Both the position numbers and the translations under genes were made by a program. The notes under the pieces were generated by a model. It saw only the letters and a program-made list of their open reading frames with translations, searched no databases and was not told the DNA's origin. From Caballeronia temeraria (lineage in GTDB: Bacteria; Pseudomonadota; Gammaproteobacteria; Burkholderiales; Burkholderiaceae), in assembly GCF_001544795.2 (NCBI RefSeq), contig NZ_FCOI02000013.1:162640-226639 (forward strand): DNA of 64,000 nucleotides, in the 5' to 3' direction. This document shows, piece after piece, positions 15,799-24,797 of the stretch (position 1 is its first letter; each line of letters starts with the position of its first letter).

Positions 15799-18186
15799 CT
15801 AGAAAAGCTCTTTCTGGCCGGACATCAGCGCGGTGAAATCGTCGCGCATGAAAGGCAGGATGCCGTCCGCGACCGGCTGAAGCTGCTTGCTCACGTAGTG
15901 CTCGTAGTCGATCGGCGCGTGTCGCGCTTCCACCGGCTCGGGGCCGGCCGTCGTCATCACGTAGCTGATCCAGCCGCCGTTCTGATATTGCAGCGGGCGT
16001 TTGGCGCGCGCGTTGTATTCATCGGCGATGCGGGCCGCGCGCACGTGCGGCGGCACGTTGCGCTGATAATCGCCGAGCGTGCGGCGCAGCCGCTTGCGAT
16101 AGACGAGCAGTTCATCCAGCTCGCCGCGCCGCGTGCGTCCGACATAGTCGCGCACGTAATCCGCGTACGCCTCGCCCTTGAACACGCGCATGTACAGCTC
16201 CTGCTGGAAGCGCTGCGCGAGCGGCGTCCAGTCGGAGCGCACCGTTTCGAGCCCTTTGTAGATGATTTCCTCGCTGCCGTCCGCGCGCGTCGTGAGTCCG
16301 GCATAGCGTTTCTTGCTGCCCTCTTCCGTGCCGCGGATCGTCGGCATCAGAAAGCGTGTGAAATGCGTCTCGAACTGCAATTCGAGCGCGCTGTCGAGTC
16401 CGAAGGTTTCGCGCAAATGCTCGCGCCAGTATTCGTTCACATGCGCGACGAGCGCCCGGCCGATGCGCGCCGCGTCGTCCTCGCCGCGCGCGCGCCGCAG
16501 CCAGACGAAAGTCGAATCCGTATCGCCGTAGATGACGCTGTAGCCGCGCGCCTCGATCAGTTCGCGCGTGCGATGCATGATTTCATGGCCGCGCATCGTG
16601 ATCGACGACGCGAGACGCGGATCGAAGAAGCGGCAGCCGCTCGATCCGAGCACGCCGTAGAACGAGTTCATGATGATCTTGAGCGCCTGCGATAGCGGCT
16701 TGTTGCGTTGACGTTTCGCCGCTTCGCGCCCTTCCCACACTTGCGCGACGATCGCGGGCAGACAGTGCGTGTCGCGTGAAAAGCGCGCGCCCCGAAAACC
16801 CGGCACGGTGTCGGTGTCATCGGGCGTCGCCATGCCTTGCGCGAGTCCGGCCGGATCGATCAGAAACGTGCGGATGATCGACGGATACAGGCTCTTGTAG
16901 TCGAGCACGAGCACGGAATCGTACAGACCGGGGCGCGAGTCCATGACGAAGCCGCCGGGGCTCGCTTCCTCGGGCACATCGCCGAGATTGGGCGCGACAT
17001 AACCGAGCCGATGCATCCGCGGCATGTACAGATGCGTGAACGCGGCCACCGATCCGCCGCTGCGATCCGCCTGCAATCCGGTGACGGTCGCGCGCTCCAG
17101 CAAGAAGGAGAGCAGCTCGGTCTTCTCGAATACCTTCGTGACGAGTTCGCAGTCGTTCAGGTTGTAACGCGCGAGCGCGGGCTTGTCCTCCTGAAAGCGC
17201 CGCTCGATCTCGTCCATGCGGGCATACGGACTGTCGATCGCCTTGCCTTCGCCCAGCAGCGACTGCGCGACGTATTCAAGGCTGAACGACGGAAAATTCC
17301 ACGTCGCCGAGCGCAGCGCCTCGATGCCGTCGATCACGAGCCTTCCCGCGATCGAAACGAACCAGTGATTCCGGTTCATGCCGTGCTCGCGCCATTCGAC
17401 CGTGCCACCGTCGCGGCCGAGCGCGAGCGGCACGCCGTAGTCGTCGGCGTGTCGCTGGAGAATGCGCAGGTCGAACTGCACGACATTCCAGCCGATGATC
17501 GCGTCCGGATCGTGTTGCGCGATCCACGCGTTGAATTTGCGCAGCATGTCGGCGCGGGAATCGCAGTAGTCGAGGGCGAAATCCGTTGGTTCGGCGTCGC
17601 CGTTCGGCGGCCCGAGCATGTACACCTGACGCGCGCCGCAGCCTTCGAGCGCGATCGAATAGAGATCGCCCTTCACGCTCGTTTCGATATCGAGCGACAC
17701 CACGCGCAGCGACGGCCGATAGTCCTGCGCCGGCTTCAGTTCGCTGGAAATGTAACCGTCGCGCGCGACGCCCTCGAACGCGACCGGCGCGGTGATGAAG
17801 CGCTCCATCAGATAGCGCTCGTGCGGACGGATATCGGCCTCGAAGACATGGACGCCCGCGCCTCGCAGGTTCTTCTCGAGCGCAAGCAACTGGCGATACT
17901 GCGGGCAATAGAGCCCGAGCACCGGCTGCTGGCGAAAATCCTTCAGCGGCAGCTCGCGCAGATACGCATCCCGCACACCGGCGACGACGGGCTCCGCCTT
18001 CGCGCGATCCTCGGCGCGAATAAACGCGACGCTCGTCTGGAGCGCGATGCGGATTCTTCTCGGACCCTCTTCGGTTGCGAGCCAGAAATCGACTTCCGTC
18101 CCGGCTGCGGTGTCGCGCCAGTGACGAGTCAACAGAAAGCCCTGTTGTGCGGAAGCCAAGCCGGAATCTTCGAGAGCGCGTGCCAT
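15799..18186 (-). CDS. polB: DNA polymerase II (family B)
   Basis: The 795-aa protein is close to the usual ~785 aa. The 3'-5' exonuclease carries Exo I VVSLDIETSVKG (about residue 165), Exo II IIGWNVVQFDLRIL and Exo III ARYNLNDCELV. The polymerase carries motif A LDYKSLYPSIIRTF, motif B KIIMNSFYGVLGSSGCRFFDPRLA and motif C IYGDTDSTFVWL. It takes part in replication restart and lesion bypass, under SOS control in E. coli; no LexA box was identified here. The ATG at 18186 is preferred to the GTG two codons upstream. A terminator of the flhDC operon lies just upstream, so polB is expressed separately. Confidence 0.97.
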   Translation of the reverse strand: MARALEDSGLASAQQGFLLTRHWRDTAAGTEVDFWLATEEGPRRIRIALQTSVAFIRAEDRAKAEPVVAGVRDAYLRELPLKDFRQQPVLGLYCPQYRQLLALEKNLRGAGVHVFEADIRPHERYLMERFITAPVAFEGVARDGYISSELKPAQDYRPSLRVVSLDIETSVKGDLYSIALEGCGARQVYMLGPPNGDAEPTDFALDYCDSRADMLRKFNAWIAQHDPDAIIGWNVVQFDLRILQRHADDYGVPLALGRDGGTVEWREHGMNRNHWFVSIAGRLVIDGIEALRSATWNFPSFSLEYVAQSLLGEGKAIDSPYARMDEIERRFQEDKPALARYNLNDCELVTKVFEKTELLSFLLERATVTGLQADRSGGSVAAFTHLYMPRMHRLGYVAPNLGDVPEEASPGGFVMDSRPGLYDSVLVLDYKSLYPSIIRTFLIDPAGLAQGMATPDDTDTVPGFRGARFSRDTHCLPAIVAQVWEGREAAKRQRNKPLSQALKIIMNSFYGVLGSSGCRFFDPRLASSITMRGHEIMHRTRELIEARGYSVIYGDTDSTFVWLRRARGEDDAARIGRALVAHVNEYWREHLRETFGLDSALELQFETHFTRFLMPTIRGTEEGSKKRYAGLTTRADGSEEIIYKGLETVRSDWTPLAQRFQQELYMRVFKGEAYADYVRDYVGRTRRGELDELLVYRKRLRRTLGDYQRNVPPHVRAARIADEYNARAKRPLQYQNGGWISYVMTTAGPEPVEARHAPIDYEHYVSKQLQPVADGILPFMRDDFTALMSGQKELF

Positions 18187-18216
18187 CGACACATTTTACT
18201 TGGCGGCAAAACAAAA

Positions 18217-18246
18217 AAGCCCGGCGCGCCAATCGGCGCCGGGCTT
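18217..18246 (-). terminator. Rho-independent terminator after flhC
   Basis: An 11-bp stem (aagcccggcgc/gcgccgggctt) with an 8-base loop is followed, on the minus strand, by TTTTTTGTTTT. It ends the flhDC transcript before polB. Confidence 0.85.
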
Positions 18247-18352
18247 CGGGATTCGGGAGAACAGAAAAGATAAGTAAAACGCGGTAGCGGCGGCCCGGTC
18301 ATCCACCATCCTCGCGGACGGTCCCCGGAAGATGGCCGGCGGCCGCTACCGC

Positions 18353-19024
18353 CTAAGCAGCCTGTGCGACCAGGCCCGCCCGTTGCGGCTGTAACGCCGC
18401 TACTGCCGCTACGTTAGCGAGTACCGTGTGCTCCGCAAGCTCCGGCACTTCGTTCTTCGACATCACCACCTCCAGCGCGGCTTCTTTGCTGGCCTGTTTG
18501 GCGGCCGCCGCTTTCTTGGTCTTCCCCGCGCGTGACGGCGGCTGGCAGGCCCCGCACACCACGTTGTTCTGCAAATCATGCTTGTGTGCGACAAACTTCC
18601 CGGTGCAGCGGCAGCACGGCGTCATCTGCAGCATGCCCGCGTCGAAGAAGCGCACAAGAGTCCAGGCCCGCGTCAGGTCGAGTACCGCCTCGGCACCGCT
18701 ATGGTTGCAGTGCTCGAGGTACAGCCGATACCCCTTGGTCAGCGCATTGAGATGCGAACAGCCGGCTTCGTTCTTCAGGAACGTATAGGTGTTATAGAAA
18801 AGCGATGCGTGGATATTGGCGAGCCACGTCATGTACCAGTCGGCCGAGAACGGCAGCATGCCCTTCGGCGGCGACACGCCCTTCACTTCGCGATACAGGC
18901 GGATCATGCGATCGCGCGAGAGCGTGAGTTCGCTCTCCAGCACTTGCATGCGCGCGCCAAGCTCGATCAGCGCGATGGCGCGGAATACTTCCTGGGCGTC
19001 TTCAGTGAGGCTCTTCTTCAGCAT
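18353..19024 (-). CDS. flhC: Flagellar transcriptional activator FlhC
   Basis: The 223-aa protein contains the conserved FlhC body (FRAIALIELGARMQVLESELTLSRDRMIRLYREVKG, then WLANIHASLFYNTY, LYLEHC, LTRAWTLVRFFDAGMLQM). The zinc ligands are in CCRCTGKF and CGAC, around residues 135-160. With FlhD it forms the heterohexameric master activator of flagellar genes. The C-terminus has an extra Ala/Lys-rich tail of about 50 residues. The ATG at 19024 is chosen over the GTG/ATG 5-6 codons upstream because a GGAG site precedes it. It follows flhD by 18 bp; no motAB or che genes follow, unlike the classical layout. Confidence 0.95.
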   Translation of the reverse strand: MLKKSLTEDAQEVFRAIALIELGARMQVLESELTLSRDRMIRLYREVKGVSPPKGMLPFSADWYMTWLANIHASLFYNTYTFLKNEAGCSHLNALTKGYRLYLEHCNHSGAEAVLDLTRAWTLVRFFDAGMLQMTPCCRCTGKFVAHKHDLQNNVVCGACQPPSRAGKTKKAAAAKQASKEAALEVVMSKNEVPELAEHTVLANVAAVAALQPQRAGLVAQAA

Positions 19025-19042
19025 GGCTCGCTCCGTCATCAC

Positions 19043-19360
19043 TTAAGCGAACTGTTCGGCCGGCTGGCCAGCCAGCAGGATGGCTGCGTGCGTCGGCGCA
19101 ATGTCCGCGTTCTTCGCGGGTTGCACCAGAGCGGACAGCATCGTGTGATCGTTGAAGCGGAATGCGCAAAGCAGGTTATCCGACGACGCGAGCTTCACGA
19201 CCTGTGCGAGCGTGAGGCCCGACAGCAGATCGGCGAGCTGCGCCGACAGACCGAGCCGGAACATGCCGATGGCGCGGTCCTCGCGCAACAGACGCTGCGC
19301 GAGCATGATGTATGACAAGTTGATTTCCCGGATCGATTCCAGCGTTTCGCGACCGTTCAT
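19043..19360 (-). CDS. flhD: Flagellar transcriptional activator FlhD
   Basis: The 105-aa helical protein has the FlhD core (IREINLSYIMLAQRLLREDRAIGMFRLGLSAQLADLLSGLTLAQVVKLASSDNLLCAFRFND), including the single cysteine used for the dimer. It is the first gene of the flhDC pair. Its ribosome site (ggaag) lies upstream of the ATG. A leader of about 540 bp with a candidate promoter precedes it, as expected of a heavily controlled master regulator. Confidence 0.95.
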   Translation of the reverse strand: MNGRETLESIREINLSYIMLAQRLLREDRAIGMFRLGLSAQLADLLSGLTLAQVVKLASSDNLLCAFRFNDHTMLSALVQPAKNADIAPTHAAILLAGQPAEQFA

Positions 19361-19476
19361 GGTTGCAACTTCCAGTAAATCCCCGAATTTCCCGCCGGCT
19401 TTTTGCCGATATCTTTTTTGTGCCTCACCGGACTCGTTCTGCCCGGCTACGTCCTGCGTAATCTTTGTTTCAGTGA

Positions 19477-19491
19477 GTTACATCTTGTAAC
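19477..19491. promoter_or_regulatory. Inverted repeat gttac-N5-gtaac in the flhD leader
   Basis: The two 5-bp arms are separated by atctt. It lies 10-24 bases into the predicted flhD transcript, a place where a repressor could act. The binding protein is unknown. Confidence 0.3.
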
Positions 19492-19507
19492 AACCACTGT
19501 GAGACGG

Positions 19508-19536
19508 ATTCTAAGAACTGTCTGAATCTAAAGCAA
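19508..19536 (-). promoter_or_regulatory. Candidate sigma-70 promoter of flhDC
   Basis: On the minus strand TTGCTT and TAGAAT are separated by 17 bases. The predicted start near 19501 gives a leader of about 140 nt before flhD. Confidence 0.35.
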
Positions 19537-19781
19537 GGGTGTCTCAATAATATTTTGTTGCAAACAACACTTTCGATCGGTAATTTTTTCGGTCTGGAGA
19601 TTTCTGACGTTTTGCGGGTCGCATCGGTATTTGTCTAACGTTTGCGAGGTCCAGCCGGCGGGCGTTCATTTTTATCGTAATAATTGCCTACAGCGCCATA
19701 TAACGGGCATTTGGCAGATTCCGTTGACGCCAGAACCCAGCTTTTATTCGCCATTAATATGAAGTTATATGGCAAAAAAAT

Positions 19782-19812
19782 GCCGCGCTATCGGCAATTA
19801 CCGGTGCGCGGC
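19782..19812 (-). terminator. Terminator after the nucleoside permease gene
   Basis: A 7-bp GC stem (gccgcgc/gcgcggc) with an internal accggtaattgccgat region is followed on the minus strand by ATTTTTTT. Confidence 0.7.
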
Positions 19813-19898
19813 TCAACGGGTAATAATTACTTTTAGTCCGTAACAACGGTGTTACCGCCAGAAACAGGGGTTTGTTACGGCACGCGTAACGCCTCCTG

Positions 19899-21032
19899 TT
19901 ACTTCTGCGGCACGCCTTTGCGCCACGCGCCCCAATGTGTAACAACCTCCTGTATGAAAGGACTGCCCGTTCGATACAGATTTTCGATCGCCGGCGTAAA
20001 GCCGCCCTGATCCGCGTAATTGAGCAGATTGTCCGACGCGGTCTGCCCTTCGTAAGGCCGATCGAAGTCGGACCCGGCGCGCAGCACCGCCACGCGCGAC
20101 AAATCCACCCGTTTCACGCTCGCCGCGCGCTTGAGCGCCTCGTAGGTCGCGTTGTCTTCCTGTTGCGTCGTGCAATAGACGCCGCGCCCGTCGGTCAGCA
20201 GCTTCGTCCAGGCGCGCGCCCGCTCGCCGATATATTTGCCGGACCACCACGTATCGCCCGCGAGCGTGTCGCACTGGATCACGCGCGGCGGCTGGTTCGC
20301 TGGCGCGTAGCCGAACTTCGCGCGCGCGACCTTGGCCTGGTCGCTGTCCGAGAGCGTTACATTTCGCGAGATGGCGAAAGCCGCATCGGCCAATGATGCG
20401 TTGAGCGCGAAAACCTCCGTCCGGTAGTCGAGCGGCGGTTTCTCGTATGGACTCTTGGTGTTGATCCCGAGGAAACCTGTCGGCCAGTCGGCGGGCTTTT
20501 CGCGCGCGTCGAGTTCCCACTGGATGCCGAAATCGACGAGATATTTCGCCCACGCCGCCGAACCGAGCGTGCCCTGTTTCGGATCGATGCCCGCGATGCC
20601 CGCGACCAGAAAATACGTGTGCCGCAGATTGAAGCGGTCCGAAAACGCGAGCGCCATGATCGACGCGGCTGCGTTCGTATGGCCCATGCCCGTCGTCATG
20701 ACGCAGACATCGTCGCGATTGCAGTTCACCTCGGGATAATCCGGCGACAGTCCCGGCACCTTGACCGCCTGCCACGGCCCGAGCTTGTCGAGCCAGATCT
20801 GCCCTTCGGGCCCGAACATCGTGATGATCATGACCTTGACGTGACGGCCGCCGTCGCCGTGGCCGCTTGATTCGTCGACGTCATTGGACTGCTGGGCGAA
20901 CGCGCAGCCGGTGAAGCTCGCGAGACTCGCGAGGCCGGCGGCGCAAAGCGTTGCGCAGGCGGTTTTTCTGAGCCTTAGCGCTCGGGGCGTGCCTTGTTGC
21001 GCTTTCGATCGTGACGCACGGACTTTTCTCAT
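19899..21032 (-). CDS. Purine nucleoside permease (NUP family), exported
   Basis: The 377-aa protein has an N-terminal signal (about residues 20-46, ending FTGCAFAQ, possibly a lipoprotein cysteine) and then a NUP domain. HVKVMIITMFGPEGQIWLDKLG is followed by GMGHTNAAASIMALAFSDRF, YFLVAGIAGIDPKQGTLGSAAWAKYLVDFGIQWELDARE, and a late VLRAGSDFDRPYEGQTASDNL. These proteins resemble nucleoside phosphorylases and are implicated in purine nucleoside uptake. It lies downstream of the mscS-type gene on the same strand (122-bp gap) and has its own terminator. Confidence 0.88.
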   Translation of the reverse strand: MRKVRASRSKAQQGTPRALRLRKTACATLCAAGLASLASFTGCAFAQQSNDVDESSGHGDGGRHVKVMIITMFGPEGQIWLDKLGPWQAVKVPGLSPDYPEVNCNRDDVCVMTTGMGHTNAAASIMALAFSDRFNLRHTYFLVAGIAGIDPKQGTLGSAAWAKYLVDFGIQWELDAREKPADWPTGFLGINTKSPYEKPPLDYRTEVFALNASLADAAFAISRNVTLSDSDQAKVARAKFGYAPANQPPRVIQCDTLAGDTWWSGKYIGERARAWTKLLTDGRGVYCTTQQEDNATYEALKRAASVKRVDLSRVAVLRAGSDFDRPYEGQTASDNLLNYADQGGFTPAIENLYRTGSPFIQEVVTHWGAWRKGVPQK

Positions 21033-21154
21033 GGCGGGCTGATCCTCGTAAGGGTTCGACCTTCGAAAGAAGACCGCGCCCGTCGAGAGCGCAGTCAGCC
21101 CGCACGATTATAGGAGAGCGAATAAAACGTGTTTCGCGCGATGTCCGCGCGGCC

Positions 21155-23707
21155 TCAGGTGCCGCTTTGCGACGTGCGCGGCGGCGGCGCGTTCGATGCG
21201 ACATCCGGCGAGCCTGCCGCTTCGCTCGTCGGATGCTGCGCGGCCTTCGACGGCTCGCCGCGCTGATCCGCGCCCGTATCTTCCGCGTCCTGAACGCCTT
21301 CCGGCGCGCCTTCGTGATTGCTCCCGTTCACGATCACGAAGTTGCGCTGCGGATTCGCGATCTCGATGCCGCGCGCCGTGAACTCGTTGAGGATGCGCCG
21401 GTTGAACTCGCGCTGCACGGGCCAGCGCGAGCTGTCGCGGCACTGGATCTGGCCCGCGAGCGTGACGGTCGAGCCGTCGACGGCATCGACGCCCCAGAAG
21501 CTGAAGTCGGAGAGAATGCCGTCGCGGAAGGCTTCGTCGTTGCGCAAGGCCGAGCCGATTTCCTTCAGCGTGGAGATCGCGAGATCGACATCCTGGCCGA
21601 GCGCGATCGACACGCGCACCGCCGCATTGCCGATGCCGCGATTCGTGTTGTTCACCGTCGACACCGAGCTGAACGGCACCGTGTAGAGCGAACCGTCGCC
21701 GCCGCGCAGGCGCACCGTGCGGATCGACAGATACTCGACCGTGCCCGACACGCCCGCGAGCGTCACCCAGTCGCCGACCTGCATCGCGTTTTCCATCAAC
21801 AGGAAGATGCCGGTGATGAGATCCTGCACGAGCTTTTGCGAGCCGAAGCCGAGCGCCACGCCGAAGATGCTCGCGCTCGCGAGCAACGGCGCCGTGTTCA
21901 CGCCGAGCTCGGAAAGGCCCGTCAGGACGACGACCATCGCGATGATGATGAAGAGGCCGGTGCGCATCATCGGCAGCAGCGTGCGCAGGCGCGCGGCGCG
22001 CAGGCGTTCGCCGCTCGCGGTCCATTGTTCGAGCCGCCGCTCGACGACGATATTCGCCGCTTCCCACACGAATACCGCGAACACGGCCGCGATCACGATG
22101 GTGATGAGCGCCGACGCGAGCCGGTTGCCCACGCCGCCCGACGTGAAGAAATGCACGATATCGACGTGCCATACCTGCAGCAGCGCAACCACGGTGATGA
22201 CCGAAATAAGCGCCTGCACGACGCGCCGCAGCGCCGGGTAATAGCGATACGCGCGGCGCCGCGCGATCGACTCGTTCGCGAGATCGTCGTCGTCCTGATG
22301 GAAAACGCGGCCGAGCGCGCCGAACGCGACAATTGCCAGCACGCGCGCGCCGACCAGCACGAGCAAGGACACGCCGCCCAGATGAAAGAGCGTCCGGTAA
22401 CCGTTCTGCACGTCGAGCGCCCAGACGAACCACAGCGCGATCACGAAGAAAATGGCGACGCCCGCCCAGACATCGGCGATCCACGCGCCGAAGAACCGGG
22501 TCGAGCGATTCGCCCTCGCCCGCTCCCGGATGCGCTCCGCCACCGACGTGCGGCTCTGGAAGATCACGAACGCGATCATCAGATGCACGATCAGCAGCGT
22601 GACCTTCAGCACCGCGATGCGCGCATCGCCGGACAGCCCGATCGGTTCGCCGCCATTGGCAAGCGCGATGCCCGCGCCCGCCACGCACACGATGCGCAGC
22701 ACCCAGCGATGCGTATAGGCCGCGAAAAAGTCGCGCATCTGGATGAGGCGCAGTCCGGGCGCACGCGGCGCGAGGAAAAATCCGCTCACGATGACAATTG
22801 CGCGGCACGCCAGATAGACGTCGATGAGCGCGCCCGCGACGTTCGCCTCGGGCGTGTTGTCGTCGATGAGGATGGACATCAGCAGCGTCACCACGCCGAT
22901 GAACACGACGAGCGGAACCAGTGACAGCAGCCCGTACAGCAGCGCGCTCGGCAGGCGCTGCAACAGCGTCCAGTGACGCGCGGCGTGACGCTGGCCCCGC
23001 GCGGAGTCGGCGTTGCGCTCGGCGAGATGCATCGCGGTCGCGTCGCCGCTGTGCGCCGCGGCGTCTTCCGCGCGCTCGGCGGCGTTTTGTTCGCGCACGA
23101 GGCTGGGGTCCTGCGCTTCGGCATCGGCGACGCCGCGTGCGGCGATCCGTGCACGCGGCCGCTTCAGCAGGCGCAGGCACACGAATTCGAGCAGCAGCGC
23201 GGGCACCAGCGACGCCAGCACGGTCCACGCAACATGGCCGATCAGCGCACGGCCGTTCTCACTCGACGCCCGATCGCGCCACCACGAAACGACCGAGCCG
23301 AAATCGAGCAACGCCACCGTCGAATGCCGCAGACCCGCGCCGATCTGCACGAGCCAGTGCCCGGCCTGCCGCGACAACTGCGATGCGAGCCCGTTCGCCG
23401 TCAACGAATGCGCGAGCACGCCCGACGCGCCCGATGCAGGCGCCGCCGCCGATGCCGCCTGCGGTGCGCTCGCGGGCGCGGCCAGCGCGCCTGCCGCCGC
23501 GATGGCGCGCAACGTATCCGCGACTTGCGAACGGCGCGCCGGATCGTTGAGCACCGTGAGCGCATCGCGCGCCTGTTGCGGCGTCAGCGCGACGGCCGGC
23601 TGCGAGGCGTGCTGTGCGGAAGCGGCTGCGGCGAAGGAGGATTGAGAAAAAATCGGAAGGAAGCTCGATACGACGACGAGCAGCACTGCAAGGAGCAATT
23701 TGCGCAT
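21155..23707 (-). CDS. Large MscS-family mechanosensitive channel
   Basis: The 850-aa protein has a signal peptide (residues 1-25), a periplasmic helical region, about ten membrane helices and a C-terminal MscS domain (about residues 540-770). The pore and beta-domain signatures are visible: LSELGVNTAPLLASASIFGVALGFGSQKLVQDLITGIFLLMENAMQVGDWVTLAGVSGTVEYLSIRTVRLRGGDGSLYTVPFSSV. It should release solutes on hypo-osmotic shock. The tail is acidic, low-complexity and probably disordered (about 60 residues). The length resembles YbiO/YnaI-like large members rather than the 286-aa MscS. Confidence 0.92.
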   Translation of the reverse strand: MRKLLLAVLLVVVSSFLPIFSQSSFAAAASAQHASQPAVALTPQQARDALTVLNDPARRSQVADTLRAIAAAGALAAPASAPQAASAAAPASGASGVLAHSLTANGLASQLSRQAGHWLVQIGAGLRHSTVALLDFGSVVSWWRDRASSENGRALIGHVAWTVLASLVPALLLEFVCLRLLKRPRARIAARGVADAEAQDPSLVREQNAAERAEDAAAHSGDATAMHLAERNADSARGQRHAARHWTLLQRLPSALLYGLLSLVPLVVFIGVVTLLMSILIDDNTPEANVAGALIDVYLACRAIVIVSGFFLAPRAPGLRLIQMRDFFAAYTHRWVLRIVCVAGAGIALANGGEPIGLSGDARIAVLKVTLLIVHLMIAFVIFQSRTSVAERIRERARANRSTRFFGAWIADVWAGVAIFFVIALWFVWALDVQNGYRTLFHLGGVSLLVLVGARVLAIVAFGALGRVFHQDDDDLANESIARRRAYRYYPALRRVVQALISVITVVALLQVWHVDIVHFFTSGGVGNRLASALITIVIAAVFAVFVWEAANIVVERRLEQWTASGERLRAARLRTLLPMMRTGLFIIIAMVVVLTGLSELGVNTAPLLASASIFGVALGFGSQKLVQDLITGIFLLMENAMQVGDWVTLAGVSGTVEYLSIRTVRLRGGDGSLYTVPFSSVSTVNNTNRGIGNAAVRVSIALGQDVDLAISTLKEIGSALRNDEAFRDGILSDFSFWGVDAVDGSTVTLAGQIQCRDSSRWPVQREFNRRILNEFTARGIEIANPQRNFVIVNGSNHEGAPEGVQDAEDTGADQRGEPSKAAQHPTSEAAGSPDVASNAPPPRTSQSGT

Positions 23708-23855
23708 GGGTCGATTGAAGATCTCGAAATTTCAGGGACTCGATGCGGACGACGCGCACAACCTATGCTAACGCGAGGCCGTCGGCACGGCAGAAGCGGG
23801 TCAGGAGGACCCTGAACGGGTAGCACGCCGCGCTCCTGCCCCGCGCTGTACAGGC

Positions 23856-24782
23856 TCAGAGGGCCGTCGGCTCGCCGCGATCGCGCGCGACGTCGGGTTC
23901 GAAAAACACCCAGCGCACTTGCGGAAAAGCACGCTGCAGGTCGTCTTCGATGACGTTGATCGCATCGATCATCGCGCGGCCGCTCGCGTAGTCGATCATT
24001 TCGGCCTGCACCGCGACCACCACGTGTTTGCCCCATTGCAGCGTGATGAGGCTGATGATGCGCGTGATTTCGGGACGCGCGCGCAAGTGCGCATCGATCG
24101 CCTTGCGCACTTCGGGGCTCGCGGATTCGCCGACGATCATCGACTTCACTTCGCGCGCGACGAGAAACGCGATGATCATCAGCAGCACGCCGACGCCAAT
24201 CGAGCCGGCGGCGTCGTAGGCCGGATTGCCGGTGAGCATCGTCATGAGCACGGCGGCGAACGCGATCGCGAGGCCGAGCAGCGCCGCGACATCCTCGCCC
24301 GCGACGACGAGCAACTCCGATTCGCGCGTCTCGCGGAACCATCGCCACAGGGTTTTATTTGGTGCGCCCTTGCGGATTTCGCGCACCGCGCCCGCGAGCG
24401 AGAACGCTTCGAGCACGACCGAAATGCCGAGAATCACGAGCGCGACGATCGGATTCGACAACGGCTCGTGATGCATCAGCCGATGCGCGCCCTCGTACAC
24501 CGAAAACGCGCCGCCGACGAAGAACAGCAGCAGCGCGACGATCAGCGCGTAGAAATAGATCTCGCGCCCCGAGCCCAGCGGATGCAGCGCGTTCGCGGGC
24601 GCTTGCGCACGCTTCAGGCCGAAAAGCAGCAGCAGCTGATTGCCGCAATCGGCGGTGGAATGGATGGCTTCGGCGAACATCGCGCCCGAGCCGGTGAAGG
24701 CCGCCGCCCCGAACTTGCAGACGGCGATGCCGAAGTTCGCGGCGAGCGCGTAGAAAATGGCTTTCGGTGATTCTTCCTTCAT
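23856..24782 (-). CDS. Cation diffusion facilitator family transporter
   Basis: The 308-aa protein has about six membrane helices and a cytoplasmic C-terminal domain. The first metal-site helix reads AEAIHSTADCGNQLLLLFGL (HxxxD). The helix 5 position, normally HxxxD, reads AGEDVAALLGLAIA, where Glu/Asp replace the His. That change is seen in the ZnT9-like branch, so the transported metal is uncertain. The C-terminus holds the small ferredoxin-like domain (ITLQWGKHVVVAVQAEMIDYASGRAMIDAINVIEDDL). It lies 15 bp downstream of selD on the same strand and is probably co-transcribed with it. Confidence 0.88.
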   Translation of the reverse strand: MKEESPKAIFYALAANFGIAVCKFGAAAFTGSGAMFAEAIHSTADCGNQLLLLFGLKRAQAPANALHPLGSGREIYFYALIVALLLFFVGGAFSVYEGAHRLMHHEPLSNPIVALVILGISVVLEAFSLAGAVREIRKGAPNKTLWRWFRETRESELLVVAGEDVAALLGLAIAFAAVLMTMLTGNPAYDAAGSIGVGVLLMIIAFLVAREVKSMIVGESASPEVRKAIDAHLRARPEITRIISLITLQWGKHVVVAVQAEMIDYASGRAMIDAINVIEDDLQRAFPQVRWVFFEPDVARDRGEPTAL

Positions 24783-24797
24783 GCCGTTTATGTTCGA

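Larger units (their letters stand above)
19361..19898. other. Long AT-rich leader of flhDC and 3' region of the permease gene
   Basis: This 538-bp stretch without a gene is much richer in A and T than its surroundings. It holds the candidate flhD promoter (19508-19536), an inverted repeat just inside the predicted transcript (19477-19491) and, near its right end, the terminator of the nucleoside permease gene. Several further AT-rich direct and inverted motifs (for example ggtaataattac at 19820) may be regulator sites. Confidence 0.6.

Noticed and set aside
21011..22924. 637-aa plus-strand frame
   Set aside because: It is antisense to the MscS-type channel, made of Arg/His/Asp/Glu-rich low-complexity sequence; a shadow.
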